Of a stretch of 59,159 bases of DNA, positions 1-10,408 are shown piece by piece; positions within the stretch are counted from its first letter, which is position 1; each line of letters starts with the position of its first letter. The stretch comes from Porphyridium purpureum (taxonomy: Eukaryota; Rhodophyta; Bangiophyceae; Porphyridiales; Porphyridiaceae). The notes below the pieces were generated by a model. That model made no database searches. It was not told the DNA's origin and saw only the letters and a program-made list of their open reading frames with translations. The DNA is taken from assembly GCA_008690995.1 (NCBI GenBank), contig VRMN01000028.1:1-59159 (forward strand), written 5' to 3'. The position numbers were made by a program, and so were the translations under genes.

Positions 1-1790
1 AATTTGGGCGTTGGTTACAAGAACGGGGAGGGCGGGCTGCCGCAGGACGAGCGCGCCGCGGTCGAGTGGTACCGCAAGGCCGCAGACCAGGGAGACGCAG
101 AGGCGCAGTTCAATTTGGGCGTTAGTTACAAGAACGGGTGGGGCGGGCTGCCGCAGGACGAGGGCGCCGCGGTCGAGTGGTTTCGCAAGGCTGCAGACCA
201 GGGATTCGCAGCGGCGCAGAATAATTTGGGCGTTAGTTACAAGAACGGGGAGGGCGGGCTGCCGCAGGACGAGCGCGCCGCGGTCGAGTGGTTTCGCAAG
301 GCCGCGGAGCAGGGACTCGCAGCGGCGCAGTACAATTTGGGCGTTAGGTACAAGAACGGGGAGGGCGGGCTGCCGCAGGACGAGCGCGCCGCGGTCGAGT
401 GGTTTCGCAAGGCCGCGGAACAGGGAGACGCAAACGCGCAGTTTCTTTTGGGCGTTTGTTACCTGAAAGGGGAGGGCGGGCTGCCGCAGGACGCAGGCGC
501 GCCGCGGTCGGAGAGTGGTTTCGCAGGCCGCGGAGCAGGGAAACGCACACGCGCAGTTCAATTTGGGCGTTTGTTACGAGAACGGATGGGGCGGGCTGCC
601 GCAGGACGAGCGCGCCGCGGTCGAGTGGTTTCGCAAGGCCGCAGACCAGGGATTCGCAGCGGCGCAGTATAATTTGGGCGTTAGTTACGAGAACGGGGAG
701 GGCGGGCTGCCGCAGGACGAGCGCGCCGCGGTCGAGTGGTTTCGCAAGGCCGCGGAGCAGGGACACGCAGCGGCGCAGAATAATTTGGGCGTTAGTTACA
801 AGGACGGGAAGGGCGGGCTGCCGCAGGACACTCGCGCCGCGGTCGAGTGGTTTCGCAAGGCCGCGGAGCAGGGAAACGCACACGCGCAGTACAATTTGGG
901 CGTTAGTTACAAGAACGGGGAGGGCGGGCTGCCGCAGGACACTCGCGCCGCGGTCGAGTGGTACCGCAAGGCCGCGGAGCAGGGAGACGCAGAGGCGCAG
1001 TTCAATTTGGGCGTTAGTTACAAGAACGGGAAGGGCGGGCTGCCGCAGGACGAGCGCGCCGCGGTCGAGTGGTTTCGCAAGGCCGCGGAGCAGGGAGACG
1101 CAGAAGCGCAGTTCAATTTGGGTGTTTGTTACAAGAACGGGGAGGGCGGGCTGCCGCAGGACGAGCGCGCCGCGGTCGAGTGGTACCGCAAGGCCGCAGA
1201 CCAGGGATTCGCAGCGGCGCAGAATAATTTGGGCGTTTGTTACGAGGATGGGTCGGGCGGGCTGCCGCAGGACGAGCGCGCCGCGGTCGAGTGGTTTCGC
1301 AAGGCCGCAGACCAGGGATTCGCAGCGGCGCAGAATAATTTGGGCGTTAGTTACAAGGACGGGAAGGGCGGGCTGCCGCAGGACGAGCGCGCCGCGGTCG
1401 AGTGGTACCGCAAGGCCGCAGACCAGGGACTCGCAGCGGCGCAGAATAATTTGGGCGTTAGGTACAAGAACGGGGAGGGCGGGCTGCCGCAGGACGAGCG
1501 CGCCGCGGTCGAGTGGTTTCGCAAGGCCGCGGAACAGGGAGACGCAAACGCGCAGTTTCTTTTGGGCGTTTGTTACCTGAAAGGGGAGGGCGGGCTGCCG
1601 CAGGACGAGCGCGCCGCGGTCGAGTGGTTTCAGAAGGCCGCGGAGCAGAGGTACGCAGCGGCGCAGGTCTATTTGGGCTGTTATTACGAGAACGGGTGGG
1701 GCGGGCTGCCGCAGGACGAGCGCGCCGCGGTCGAGTGGTACCGCAAGGCCGCAGACCAGGGATTCGCAGCGGCGCAGAGTAGTTTGGAAA
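1..1790 (+). repeat. 111-bp tandem DNA repeat coding for Sel1 units
   Basis: Unit starts fall at 1, 112, 223, 334, 445, then 560, 671, 782, 893, 1004, 1115, 1226, 1337, 1448, 1559 and 1670. The period is 111 bp except for the 115-bp unit at 445-559. Units are nearly identical at DNA level, including synonymous positions such as GGGCTGCCGCAGGACGAGCG, with variation concentrated in a few codons (Y/F, E/D, S/C/R). This suggests recent amplification or gene conversion. Confidence 0.9.
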
Positions 1791-1804
1791 GACTAGGCTG
1801 CTAG
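1..1804 (+). CDS. Sel1-like repeat protein (5' partial)
   Basis: The reading frame is open from the left edge, so the start lies outside the window; it ends at TAG 1802-1804. The protein is an uninterrupted run of about sixteen 37-residue Sel1-like (TPR-like) helical repeats. Each unit reads roughly xNLGVxYxNGxGGLPQDERA followed by AVEWFRKAAEQGxAxAQ. Sel1 repeats form superhelical scaffolds for protein-protein contacts, for example in ERAD and signalling adaptors; the partner here cannot be told. No signal peptide or membrane segment is visible in this part. The unit starting at 445 is 115 bp long instead of 111, which shifts the frame once (frame 1 before about 490, frame 2 after about 515). 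This may be a true frameshift or an assembly error in a repeat array. The C-terminus after the last partial repeat is only SSLERLGC. Assignment to Sel1 repeats is confident; the cellular role is unknown. Confidence 0.8.
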
Positions 1805-2487
1805 CGTTGTTCAAAGGCGAAATGAAATTAGAATAACGTGACTGCTTTCGCGTTTCTGAACCAAACGTGAAGATCAAAGGGCTTTCCGGGCCGAAGTCTG
1901 CCGCTTTGCATGGTCATCCATGTGCGGAGGTGGCCAATCAACCATGACGCGTAAAGGGGTGAGCAGAACAGAGTCTTACGCTGCTCAGTCAGCGGTGTCC
2001 GTTGAGTCTGACGCACCTGCGCTGAAGCGAGACCTCAGTGAGCATTGGATGCGAAGATTGTCTAGCCATCTGCCGCACTGTTGCTTGTTCGCGCATGCGC
2101 CCTGATGAACCTGTTCTGGAGGGTTGTGTCGACGCGTTCGCAGCGAGTACATCGACAGCGGCTCTGCGCGATTTTCCTGTCGAGCACGTTGGTTACTCTA
2201 GGTTTATTACATTTCGTGCCATTTTAGACCATTTATTCAGGTTGAAGGTGCCGGTGAGACCGGAACATTTTGTGTTTATGCCAAGATTATGTTTGTACAA
2301 CATACTAGCAAAAATGATTGGTCGCACGAGTTACCCAGTAATAAATGCAGACACGTGCCGCTTGTTCTGGCACCTTTTCTTGTACTGAAATGATCCCTTT
2401 TTACTTGCGCTCCTTGATAAACCACTGAACCGATTGCGCCGAACCGCGCTGGCGCTCGCATGCTCGCCGTCGAACAAGGTTCGAAAG
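1805..2487. other. intergenic, nothing recognised
   Basis: This 683-bp stretch after the Sel1 gene holds only short open frames with no family I recognise. It becomes AT-richer around 2200-2400. It may contain the 3' UTR of the Sel1 gene and upstream sequence of the recombinase fragment. Confidence 0.4.
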
Positions 2488-2673
2488 ATGGAGGGATTCG
2501 CGGAGGCTGTGCGGCGTGAGCGGGCGAGTGCAAGGGTTGCGGAGCTAGCGCGTGGCCATATTACCGCAGGGACACGCAAAACGTACCTGTCCAGTCAGTG
2601 CAAGTTTCTGAGGTATGTGCTTGCCCATTACAATGAAGACGTTGGAACTGGGTGGCCTTCGCATCCAACAGAG
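2488..2673 (+). pseudogene. N-terminal stub of a Crypton-like tyrosine recombinase, cut by LINE copy 1
   Basis: An ATG at 2488 opens a frame whose middle reads ARGHITAGTRKTYLSSQCKF. It matches in style the N-terminal core-binding (SAM-like) domain of the recombinase gene at 49505, which has ARARIGESSRKTYKTYWKRL at the same place. The match covers only about 45 residues and the copies are clearly diverged, so this is a different subfamily. Coding potential stops where LINE copy 1 begins at 2674. The catalytic domain of this copy is not found elsewhere in the window. It is most simply a recombinase gene disrupted by the LINE. Recognition rests on the short K-T-Y-rich helix pattern, so confidence is moderate. 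Confidence 0.5.
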
Positions 2674-3446
2674 CTCTAGGGTTACTCTGAATTGAGTTTA
2701 TTTTTAGAATTTAAACAATCCAGGAAATTGGTGACTCAGCCGGATCGGAGCTGAATTTGGATCAGCTCAGGAGCTGAATTAGAGGACGCCGACCTCGTGA
2801 ATTGGGGCGCTCGGGTCAGAGGAGCTGAGCATTCGCGCCACATGGGGGAGCCAGCGCAGCCCGCTCGCCGTGAGGGCCGAGTGTCCCGCCGGGTACCGCA
2901 AAAGAATGCCATGTGCGGCGGCGCGGTACACAGCGAGGGACACAGCCCGCGAAAGGACGGTCAGCGCCCAAACCCAGGCGAGAGGACCATGGCGCACGCA
3001 GGCAAAGTCGCGCGCAGGCCCAGCCCGGAAGAAGCGCACGTGCGGGCGCATACGTTGCCGTACGTGGTGACGATAAAGGCCACCATGTTGGCTGCGTGGC
3101 CCCGAGCAACCAACTGGGTGCCGCAGCGCGGCGGCGGCAAAGGCCACGCTTCCGAGCGCGAGCGGCTGGCGACGGTCTGGCGCGACCGCGGCAGCATCGA
3201 CGACATTGTTGTCGAAGGAAAAGTCGCCAGGTCGTGCTCCCCGTTGCCAGGTGCGTCCTCGGGGCGCACTCGCGGCGGAACCGATATTGTCCGCAGGTTG
3301 CAAAACGGACGAGCATCAATGACCGCGGCATGGCCGTACCGGGTCAGCCCCATTGCACCGGTTTTGCGCATGGTGGCCGTGATATTGCGTCCAGTGGCGC
3401 GTTGCGCACGTGGCCGTTGTCCCACGGACAATGGCGAGCAGCAAAA

Positions 3447-5468
3447 TTACAGCGCTCGTGACGCCAGCCACAGGAGGCCCAGGCAGTGGCGCACGGCTGC
3501 AAACCACGTGTCGCGGCAATGCTGGAAGTGACCACGGAATGCCACCGAGCACTGTGCCGGATGGCATGCCCAGCCAGGCCGCTGCGTGCAGCGACGGCAA
3601 ACTCTGGCGGCGGAGGCGTTCAGACGGCGATGAGCCTGGCGCCGAGACCAGTCTCTCTTCAGGAGTGAATACAAAGCGGCGGGGCCTCGAACAGAGTCAG
3701 CAGGTCTTCGACTTCCGGCGTCCAGGACGCCCGGCACCTGTGCAGCCACGCCTCCTCGAGGTCGTGGAACTGTCTCCACCTGGCCAGGTGCGACGGACAG
3801 GCGCGGCGGCGAATCCCGCGGTTGCCGCGACAGAGGCGCCATCGGAGGCACGGCTTCCCGCTGAGCGCGTAGCACCTCACCCTCGTCCAGTGTGCGAGCA
3901 GCAGCGCGGCTGCCGGCAACGAAGCCTGGCAGGCTCATGTCGCGCAGGCTGGTCAGGCCCAGGCCGCCACACCGCAGCGGCAGGCGCCATTCTGCGCGCC
4001 AGGAGCCATCTGCGTTCTGGCCGTCGGCTGCCGTTACGCCGAGCGTACGCGCCACAATGTGCCGCCACGCGTCATCAAACGCGGCGAACCGGTCCAGCAC
4101 CGCCTCTGGCGGGAGCGTGCGGGCCAGATGCACGACTCGCGCGGGCCCCACGCTTGCCCGGAGCAGGTGGTATGCCTCCTCGGGCTCGTGAATGCCGGCC
4201 ACCTTGTCGGCCAGCTCGAGAGTCGCAGCCAGCGTCCTGTCCACGCAGCCCATGTCGCCGCTGGTGTCCAGGACGGTGCCGAGCAGTGTGACACGGCTCC
4301 ACGGCACCACAGGTAAGCCATGCAGGCTCGACAGCGCCGTAATGTCTGTCTCACAGCTACCCGGCGGCAGGACTAGCTCCGACTTGCGCCGATTAATCGA
4401 CAAGTCGATTTCTCGCGCAGAGTGGTCCAGAGCCTCCAGGAACGCCACCAGGGAGCGGACTGGACCTGCAATGGCGCCGTCATCCAGGTACCAGCATTGC
4501 ACCAGCGCCTGGCCGGGTGCGTGCGTGATGTCTCTGGTCTGACGGTGCAGCGCCAGTGAGAAGAGGAGTGGGGCCAGCGGGTCGCCCTGCTGCACCCCAG
4601 ACTCGCTCTTCAGGACGTGTTTGCCTGCTCGCAGCGGCGCAGGACAGGCGTAGCACGTGCGAACCAGCGGCCACAGGTGCGGAAACTGGGCCTGTACCAG
4701 TCGCATAAAGGCGGGGCGGCGCACCGTATTAAAGGCGTTCGAAATGTCCACCTTGAGCACGCCCCACCCGGGGTTGTCGAGCACGGCGAGGCGAGTGCGC
4801 ATCACCATAGCCTCGAGCCCGGCCTTGCGGCCCACGCCATACTGGTCCGGGGCGAGCGTCTCCACTGCGTCATGTGCGAGGCTCGTCACGGCCAGGCGGC
4901 CCAGCACGCGGCGGAAGATCTCGCCGATGGCAATGGGCCGCACGCCCCCATCTGGCTTGCGCAGAGGAATGAGCCTGGCGTGCGCCCAAAGCGCGCCAGC
5001 CTGCGGCTCCAGGCCTCGATGCACCACGCGGTCGAACAGCCCACACATGGCCGTCAGCACTTCAGCACCTGCGGCTGGCAAGCTGAGCGCCTGGTGCAGG
5101 AGGCTCGGAGACCACCGTGAGGGTCCCGCTGCACTGGTGTACGGGATACCCATCACTGCATTTTTCACCACTGCACGTTCGGCCAGCGGTGGCTGCGCAT
5201 CGCGCGCCTGGGCGCCCGCGCCGGGGGCTGCAAGCGGGCAGCCGCGTCGGTCGCTGGCGGGTGCAATTCCCGGAGCCGAGCGAGGACTGCGTCCGTAGTG
5301 TCGTGGACACCGGCAGACTCCACCAGCCGTGCCGCCGCGCCGAGGTGTCGGGCGCGCACGTGCTTGACCACCTTGCTGCTGACCGTATGCCACGGCAGGT
5401 CGGTGGGCTGCCCGCCAGTCAGCTCTGGCACGGACGCCAGCAGCGCGGTCAGCTCTCCCTGGCGCCAC
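3447..5468 (-). CDS. LINE copy 1 reverse transcriptase region
   Basis: This frame carries a non-LTR reverse transcriptase. Visible blocks are LIPLRKPDGGVRPIAIGE (fingers), VDISNAFNTVRR (motif A with its aspartate), SGVQQGDPLAPLLFSLALH (motif B) and CWYLDDGAIAG (motif C with the catalytic DD). A thumb region follows. The first ~90 codons upstream of about 5190 are out of frame with the N-terminal reading frame (5165-6121), so the true domain starts near NAVMGIPYTSAAGPSRWSP. Compared with copy 2, the C-terminal end after about 3700 leaves frame, so zinc knuckle and endonuclease are scattered over other frames between 2779 and 3460. The product would copy LINE RNA at a nicked target. This copy is unlikely to make a full protein. 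Confidence 0.8.
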   Translation of the reverse strand: MAPGRADRAAGVRARADWRAAHRPAVAYGQQQGGQARARPTPRRGGTAGGVCRCPRHYGRSPRSAPGIAPASDRRGCPLAAPGAGAQARDAQPPLAERAVVKNAVMGIPYTSAAGPSRWSPSLLHQALSLPAAGAEVLTAMCGLFDRVVHRGLEPQAGALWAHARLIPLRKPDGGVRPIAIGEIFRRVLGRLAVTSLAHDAVETLAPDQYGVGRKAGLEAMVMRTRLAVLDNPGWGVLKVDISNAFNTVRRPAFMRLVQAQFPHLWPLVRTCYACPAPLRAGKHVLKSESGVQQGDPLAPLLFSLALHRQTRDITHAPGQALVQCWYLDDGAIAGPVRSLVAFLEALDHSAREIDLSINRRKSELVLPPGSCETDITALSSLHGLPVVPWSRVTLLGTVLDTSGDMGCVDRTLAATLELADKVAGIHEPEEAYHLLRASVGPARVVHLARTLPPEAVLDRFAAFDDAWRHIVARTLGVTAADGQNADGSWRAEWRLPLRCGGLGLTSLRDMSLPGFVAGSRAAARTLDEGEVLRAQREAVPPMAPLSRQPRDSPPRLSVAPGQVETVPRPRGGVAAQVPGVLDAGSRRPADSVRGPAALYSLLKRDWSRRQAHRRLNASAARVCRRCTQRPGWACHPAQCSVAFRGHFQHCRDTWFAAVRHCLGLLWLASRAL

Positions 5469-6121
5469 TGCTTGAGCCGCGCCGTCGTGAGCCGGACGCG
5501 CTCACGGGACGGCTGCTGGACCCCGGGCAGACACAGCACGAGTGTCGGAAACACCCACAGGCGTGCAATGGCGCGCACCTGGTCCGCCTCGGTCTCGGCC
5601 TCCTGCACGCCGGCCAAAAGACCAGCCAGCTCCAGGGCCACGTGCGTCGCCAGAGCCGGCGCCATGCGCTTCCACAGGTGGACCCGCAGTGCGAGTATCC
5701 TGTCCAGGTACTCGTGCACCACGGGCACCGGCAGCCCAGCAAAGATGCGCTCCGTATCGTTCGCTGCATCTTCGTCACCAAGAGGGGCGGGTGGAGCAGG
5801 TGCAGCATCTTCCTCGGCATCAGTCCGTGTGCTGAAACCCCCAGGAGACCTACGAGGAGACCAGAAAACGCTGTACATCCACAGTACATCAGGTATGTAC
5901 AATCGTGGTTGAACCGTGTATACACCGCCCCACCGACCTGCTGTACCTTGTTGTCGTCGCCGTCGTTTGCGCGTCTGCGAGGATGTATAAGCGGCGAGGT
6001 AAGAGCGGCGCAGAGCGCGACCCGATCTAAGAAAGGGTAAGAGAGATGTTAGTGTGATGGAGGTAAAGTTGGTCCTGTTTGCTTTGCTTCTTCCTCTCCA
6101 CCGTAACAATACGGTACACAC
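5165..6121 (-). CDS. LINE copy 1 N-terminal reading frame
   Basis: A 318-codon frame precedes the reverse transcriptase in element order. It has an acidic, proline/alanine-rich start (TDAEEDAAPAPPAPLGDEDA), then a helical, leucine-rich region ending in ARHLGAAARLVESAGVHDTT and ELHPPATDAAARL. It resembles the N-terminal regions that precede the RT in single-ORF LINEs, but I see no zinc finger in it. The same frame is present in copy 2 with almost no differences. Homology stops at about 5200, where the RT continues in another frame. The same frame change occurs at the same place in copy 2. Confidence 0.6.
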   Translation of the reverse strand: MCTVLLRWRGRSKANRTNFTSITLTSLLPFLRSGRALRRSYLAAYTSSQTRKRRRRQQGTAGRWGGVYTVQPRLYIPDVLWMYSVFWSPRRSPGGFSTRTDAEEDAAPAPPAPLGDEDAANDTERIFAGLPVPVVHEYLDRILALRVHLWKRMAPALATHVALELAGLLAGVQEAETEADQVRAIARLWVFPTLVLCLPGVQQPSRERVRLTTARLKQWRQGELTALLASVPELTGGQPTDLPWHTVSSKVVKHVRARHLGAAARLVESAGVHDTTDAVLARLRELHPPATDAAARLQPPARAPRRAMRSHRWPNVQW

Positions 6122-6148
6122 GTGGTAGTAGTATCATTGACAATAGTG

Positions 6149-6360
6149 GTACTGTGAGTTACTGTGGCGGTTCTGTGTGGGAGGTGCCTAGGTACAGCGT
6201 TTTGCAGGAGACTTCTTAGTCTGTTCTGGGGAGACCTTCCTTACACCACTGTACTTAACGATGGTACTGTGGCTGTACGGCGGTTGTACAGCGTATTGCT
6301 GGAGACTTGTCAGTCTGACCTGAGGAGACCTACCGTACACACACGTAAGGTCTTGCGACG
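6149..6360 (-). repeat. tandem repeats in the LINE 5' leader
   Basis: Two related units of about 94 bp begin at TACAGCGTTTTGC (6193) and TACAGCGTATTGC (6287). Each is followed by GGAGACTT, AGTCTG and GGAGACCT. A related TGGTACTGTG block occurs near 6149 and 6263. The arrangement is the same in copy 2 (58753-58964). Repeats here would fit promoter monomers of a LINE, which is inference. Confidence 0.6.
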
Positions 6361-6658
6361 GGAGGAGAAACATGTGTTGGAGCGGGAGTAGGAGGCTGTT
6401 GCTCGACAAAAGAATGGAGAGAATAGTATCTCATGTATGAATGTATCTTTGGATTCCCGCAAAGATTTTGGCGAGAGCTTTCTGAACAGTTTAGTGATTT
6501 ACGCTATATCGGCTTCTGTTGTTTTGTCGACGGTACGAACCGGTCTGGCCGCACGGAGTATTACGCATTTAGCATGCGCTGTATACACGGCAGAAGATAG
6601 GACGTGGATTGCAGATTCCATTTTGTCGAAGCGAAGTCCTAACGTGCGTGTGTGGTCC

Positions 6659-9600
6659 TTAGTTGTACGTCAAAACATCTTCGAACAGAGACGGATTCAC
6701 GATGAAGTACCAGTTGCGCGAAGAATTTGTGGAATCCAAGAACGCAGTGATTTTTCCTGTAACATCTTGTGCATGGACCACGGACACAACGTCGGGAGTC
6801 CATTCCGTATGCACAAACACTGGCTTGAGTGTCTAGCATTGACTTGCACATGTCTGACCGCATACATCGTCCGCAAATCGCTGTATTACCAAAGCACTGA
6901 TCGTCTTTGTATGGATTCCAGACGTCAAGACAATTTTGGCTATGAGGATACACTTCCCGTACGCAAATTCCGTGAGGTCTGTCGTTGGATTCCTGATTTC
7001 CACCAAGTCCCATCTTGGACAGCCGTAGTGGTTCGGATATGCTACGATAGTCTCCACGGGAAGGGAGTCCCGCGCTAGTCTTATTTGTCTGTATGCGTAT
7101 ATTTCCACGCTAAAGGAGTTCGCGTCCATCCTGTTCAGCATCACGAATCGACGGAGTTCTTCGTCCACGTTATGCCACAATACTTCGTTTGGGTTGGATG
7201 TACCCACCGGCGTTTCAGCTGGATTCCAGTCTACTGGCATCCATGAGACATCAGGCTGTGTCTGCGTGCTTCCGCATACATCAAACCGAGTGTGCGCACC
7301 CGGCCATTTTCCATACGCTTGCAGATTATCGTTGTTGTTTGTGCCGCCGAACCTGCGCCATACTTGTGTTCCATGTTTTGTGGATTCCCAAAGTTCAGAG
7401 AAAGGTTCCACACTGCTTGTTGAAATTTGGTCGCAACGTTCCGTATACATGTAATCCAGTTGTGTTTCTTCATCCTGCTGAACGCGTCGCATCATTCTTG
7501 AGATAAGATCTCTATGGTTCCACACGCCGGTGGACTTAAAGTGTTCCTTAATTTTCTTGAATGCTTTCTCGCCGTCAGTGGTATCCCAAAATTTCAGGGG
7601 TCCGCAGTCTGCAATGGATTCCGCAAAGTGGGTGAGGGCATGGATTTTTGGTGCATTCCATGGGAGTCCAACGACCTTCTTAAACAAATGAAGGCTTTTC
7701 TGGAGCTCGCGCGCGTGAGTTGCAACCTTTGCAATGTCTTCGCTTTGAAATCCTTCACGATACAGGAGAGTGTATGTTTGGATAGCCTTGCAGCCAAGAT
7801 GGACATATGCCTCGCGAGAAGCGGGCGACAAAATGGACTCCTGGGAAACGACCATGATCATCTGTAAAAGGAATCCGAGTGAGTATGTATGCTCTGCGAA
7901 TTTGGTGAGTTCTTGCAGAAACGGTGACTGACGCATAGGTGTATATACAGCGTGTCGACGATGGAGTCCCTCCGCGAATATTACCCTCGCGATCACTTTC
8001 CACTTTTTACCGGCCCCGGAGTCAATGATGGCGCGCAACTGGTCCGCGCTGCTGCCCTTCCGTTGCGATACTGCGAGTTCGCGGGGCGGGCCAACCACTT
8101 CGGCATCTGGGTCGTCGCCTGATCTACCAGCTGCCCCTTTGCGCTTCTTTGTTTGCCTTGTTGCACATAGATTCCAATTATCTTTTGAAGGTAAATGGCT
8201 TGCAGACATGTTTCCATCGCTTCCATGCACATTATCTGTGTCCGAATTCTCATCGTCTGTATCAAGTGTCCACAAGAGAGAAGATTCTGGATTCTTTGGA
8301 GCACGTTTCTTGGTCTGAAGCGTTGTGAGGCGTTGCATGATCTTCTTAACTTCCGTTTGTGTGTCTGGGCGTGTCAGCAACGCCTTGGGTGCTGCTGCGC
8401 AAACGCCTCGCAACCAGAAAGCAAGGAATCCATGGAGTCCGTCAACGCCGCAGATCTGAAAGCGCCCGCGGGGGTCGAAGCGATTCCATCCCTCTGCAAC
8501 TGGGCGTCCGATAAAGTGGAGACTTTCAGCGCTTCTTTTGGACTCCCCAACTGCGCCGAAATGATTCTTCACAACGTTGAGACTTTCAAGCTCGTTTCGA
8601 TACACAACCGGTTTGGTCGTAACCCAGAAATCATGGATTCTATCCTGGTTGTCATCAGGTGGGTCAATATCAACCGTCGGGCTTCCGACCATACATTGTT
8701 GACATGGCATCTTCTGCCCTCGAGTCCCGGAAATCATTGGAAGTTTCGTGAAAGACATTTTTGCAATCATTGGCATATCCATCGACAGCTTGTAAAACAT
8801 GGGTACGAGCAGAAGCTTCGTATCCCCCAGGTTGACGGGGATTCCCAATACGTTTGCTTTCAGTACATGCCGGAATACCTCGTGCTGGATTCTATGCCAC
8901 AATGCAGAGTTTAACTCATTCTTCAGGTTCTTATCGTCTAGAGACGGATGGGTCTGCCCAACCACCTTCTGCACGGATTCCCTGCTTACGTTAGGAAGGA
9001 AAGTGACCACCGTAGGGTCTCGTACAGAGTCCTTGCCGAACATTTCCCTGTGCATGACACGGATCTGCAGTGGAGTTAAGGCGTGTCGTCCGTTTTTGGT
9101 CATGTGCGCTTCATCTGCAAAGACTTGAATTGGAAGAAGTACAGCTTTTGGCGCGTCTTGGATACCATACCTCGTCTCAATTTCTGCTCGAATTTTTCGA
9201 CCTGCGTTCCTTACAAGGTGTCCGTCCTGCGCGCACACTATTTTGTCAGATGTAGCACCGCTGGATACATCTACGTGGAATGTCCGCAGTCCGTGACGCT
9301 GTATGATGATGGCAGCGGATCTTACTATAATCTCAAGCGGTTCACGATATTGCACCTGCTCTTGGATTCCATTCTCAAGTTGGATTCCGCAAATATTTCG
9401 CCCCTGTGCGAAGGTCACATTCGTCGTGCGTGTTTGTGTGCGCTTGTTCCCTATCGCCTTGGACATCTTTTCCCGTGTTCTTGGATTCCACTGAAGCTTC
9501 GCAGCGAGCTGCATTTCGCGATCGAGCATTTTGGGAATCCGCGCCCTCAACGCGTCGCGTATTCTACAAATGGAATTATCCTGCAATGCCTCACGTCGAA

Positions 9601-10408
9601 GCTCTTCACCGACAACGCTGGTAACTCTACCTAGCGCCCTCCGTAAACATATTCGTAATAGCTTGGATTCCAGCTTCTTCAGTTTCCCCGCTGTTCGACT
9701 TGTGATGCCACAACCACTCATCACAGAATTCTGTGTACATTTAAATCGAAGCATCTCTATGGAATCCTCAACGGCTTGTGTATCACTCGATGAACTCTCA
9801 CTGAAAGCACAAGCGAGCGCTGTGAGCGGATCTTTGGGATTTCGTAGGCGAGTGCGGAGCGATTTCGTTGACATCGTAAACTCCCAAATATCCTGACACT
9901 CTTTGCTGACTGCCTTAAAGCTGGATTCCGCGACATCTTCGTCCAAATCGGTTTCGAACGGATCCTTGCGTGCAACGTCCAGCTCTGTGTCCAATCCATC
10001 TTCGACCGAATCTGGCGCGTGCCCGACATTTGTGGAGTCCCTGTTGCCACCACTGTCGTAACCGTAAATAGACTCTTCCCCATCGTCCATGGAATCCTCA
10101 TCGCTGTTGATGTCGAAGTAGTCTTCATGCTCTCCATTGATGCGCTCCTGGACATTGAGCTCGTTGTGACCGCTGTCATGCGTACATGCGTACGCCGGCT
10201 TCGCGATTTGAGTGGATTCCGCAATCACACGAGCCGATGCTTTGCGGGCCTCTACCATCTCTGGAGTCGGATAAAAACAGAATTTTTTGTGGATTCGCAT
10301 TTCAGCATGCACAAGCTTTTGCGTCTTCCACCGCGTATCCTTGATGCGAAACCCGCATCCTTCGTTGACGCACGGGTGCATGTCACCGAACTCGAATCTT
10401 GTCGCCAT
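6659..10408 (-). pseudogene. Plavaka-like (CACTA superfamily) transposase, element A
   Basis: The start chosen is the ATG at 10408 (MATRFEFGDM), because homology to the element B transposase begins there; upstream codons are open but unrelated. Residues 13-44 form a C2H2-like finger (C13, C18, H34, H40, C44). An acidic linker follows, then the core: VFADEAHMTKNGRHALTPL, LSMDMPMIAKMSF, CQQCMV, GVDGLHGFLAFWLRG, KFWDTTDGEKAFKK and a C-terminal VAYPNHYGCPRWD block. These follow the order of fungal Plavaka transposases. The frame has a single in-frame TAG at 6833-6835. Beyond it the same frame continues as TLKPVFVHTEWTPDVVSVVH to TAA 6659-6661, matching the C-terminus of transposase B (ITAFLDS..NWYFIVNPSLFEDVLTYN against TAFKDI..RWYYLLNPSTFEGVLEYN). 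A single nonsense change, possibly CAG to TAG, may be its only lesion. The enzyme would cut and paste element ends. Confidence 0.75.

Larger units (their letters stand above)
2674..6600 (-). mobile_element. LINE copy 1 (non-LTR retrotransposon with restriction-like endonuclease)
   Basis: The element lies on the minus strand. Its 3' end is at 2674, where sequence shared with LINE copy 2 (55273 onward) begins with CTCTAGGGTTACTC; there is no poly(A) tail. Sequence shared with copy 2 runs without a break to at least 6555, where the window cuts copy 2 off. The element A transposase starts its C-terminus at 6659, so the LINE 5' end lies between 6555 and about 6659. Parts in element order are a 5' leader with tandem repeats, an N-terminal reading frame, a reverse transcriptase with YLDDG, and a C-terminal zinc-knuckle plus endonuclease region. 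The last third (2674-3880) is much more decayed than the rest, with several frame changes relative to copy 2. The LINE truncates a recombinase gene on its left and abuts element A on its right. Confidence 0.85.

Noticed and set aside
399-1580. Long open frames in other frames of the Sel1 array (for example 399-1580 plus and 344-883 minus)
   Set aside because: They arise because the 111-bp period is a multiple of three and GC-rich; their sequence is Arg/Ala-rich shadow of the Sel1 units.
1-1790. CRISPR-like regularly spaced repeats
   Set aside because: The repeats are contiguous 111-bp coding units with no spacers; they encode Sel1 repeats.
3447-6040. Long plus-strand frames opposite the LINE reverse transcriptase (also at 56501-58644)
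   Set aside because: GC-rich antisense shadows of the LINE reading frame; no domain visible.
6452-6458. GGATTCC at 6452 as the left edge of element A
   Set aside because: The same bases occur in LINE copy 2 and belong to the shared LINE sequence that runs to at least 6555; a single match is expected by chance.
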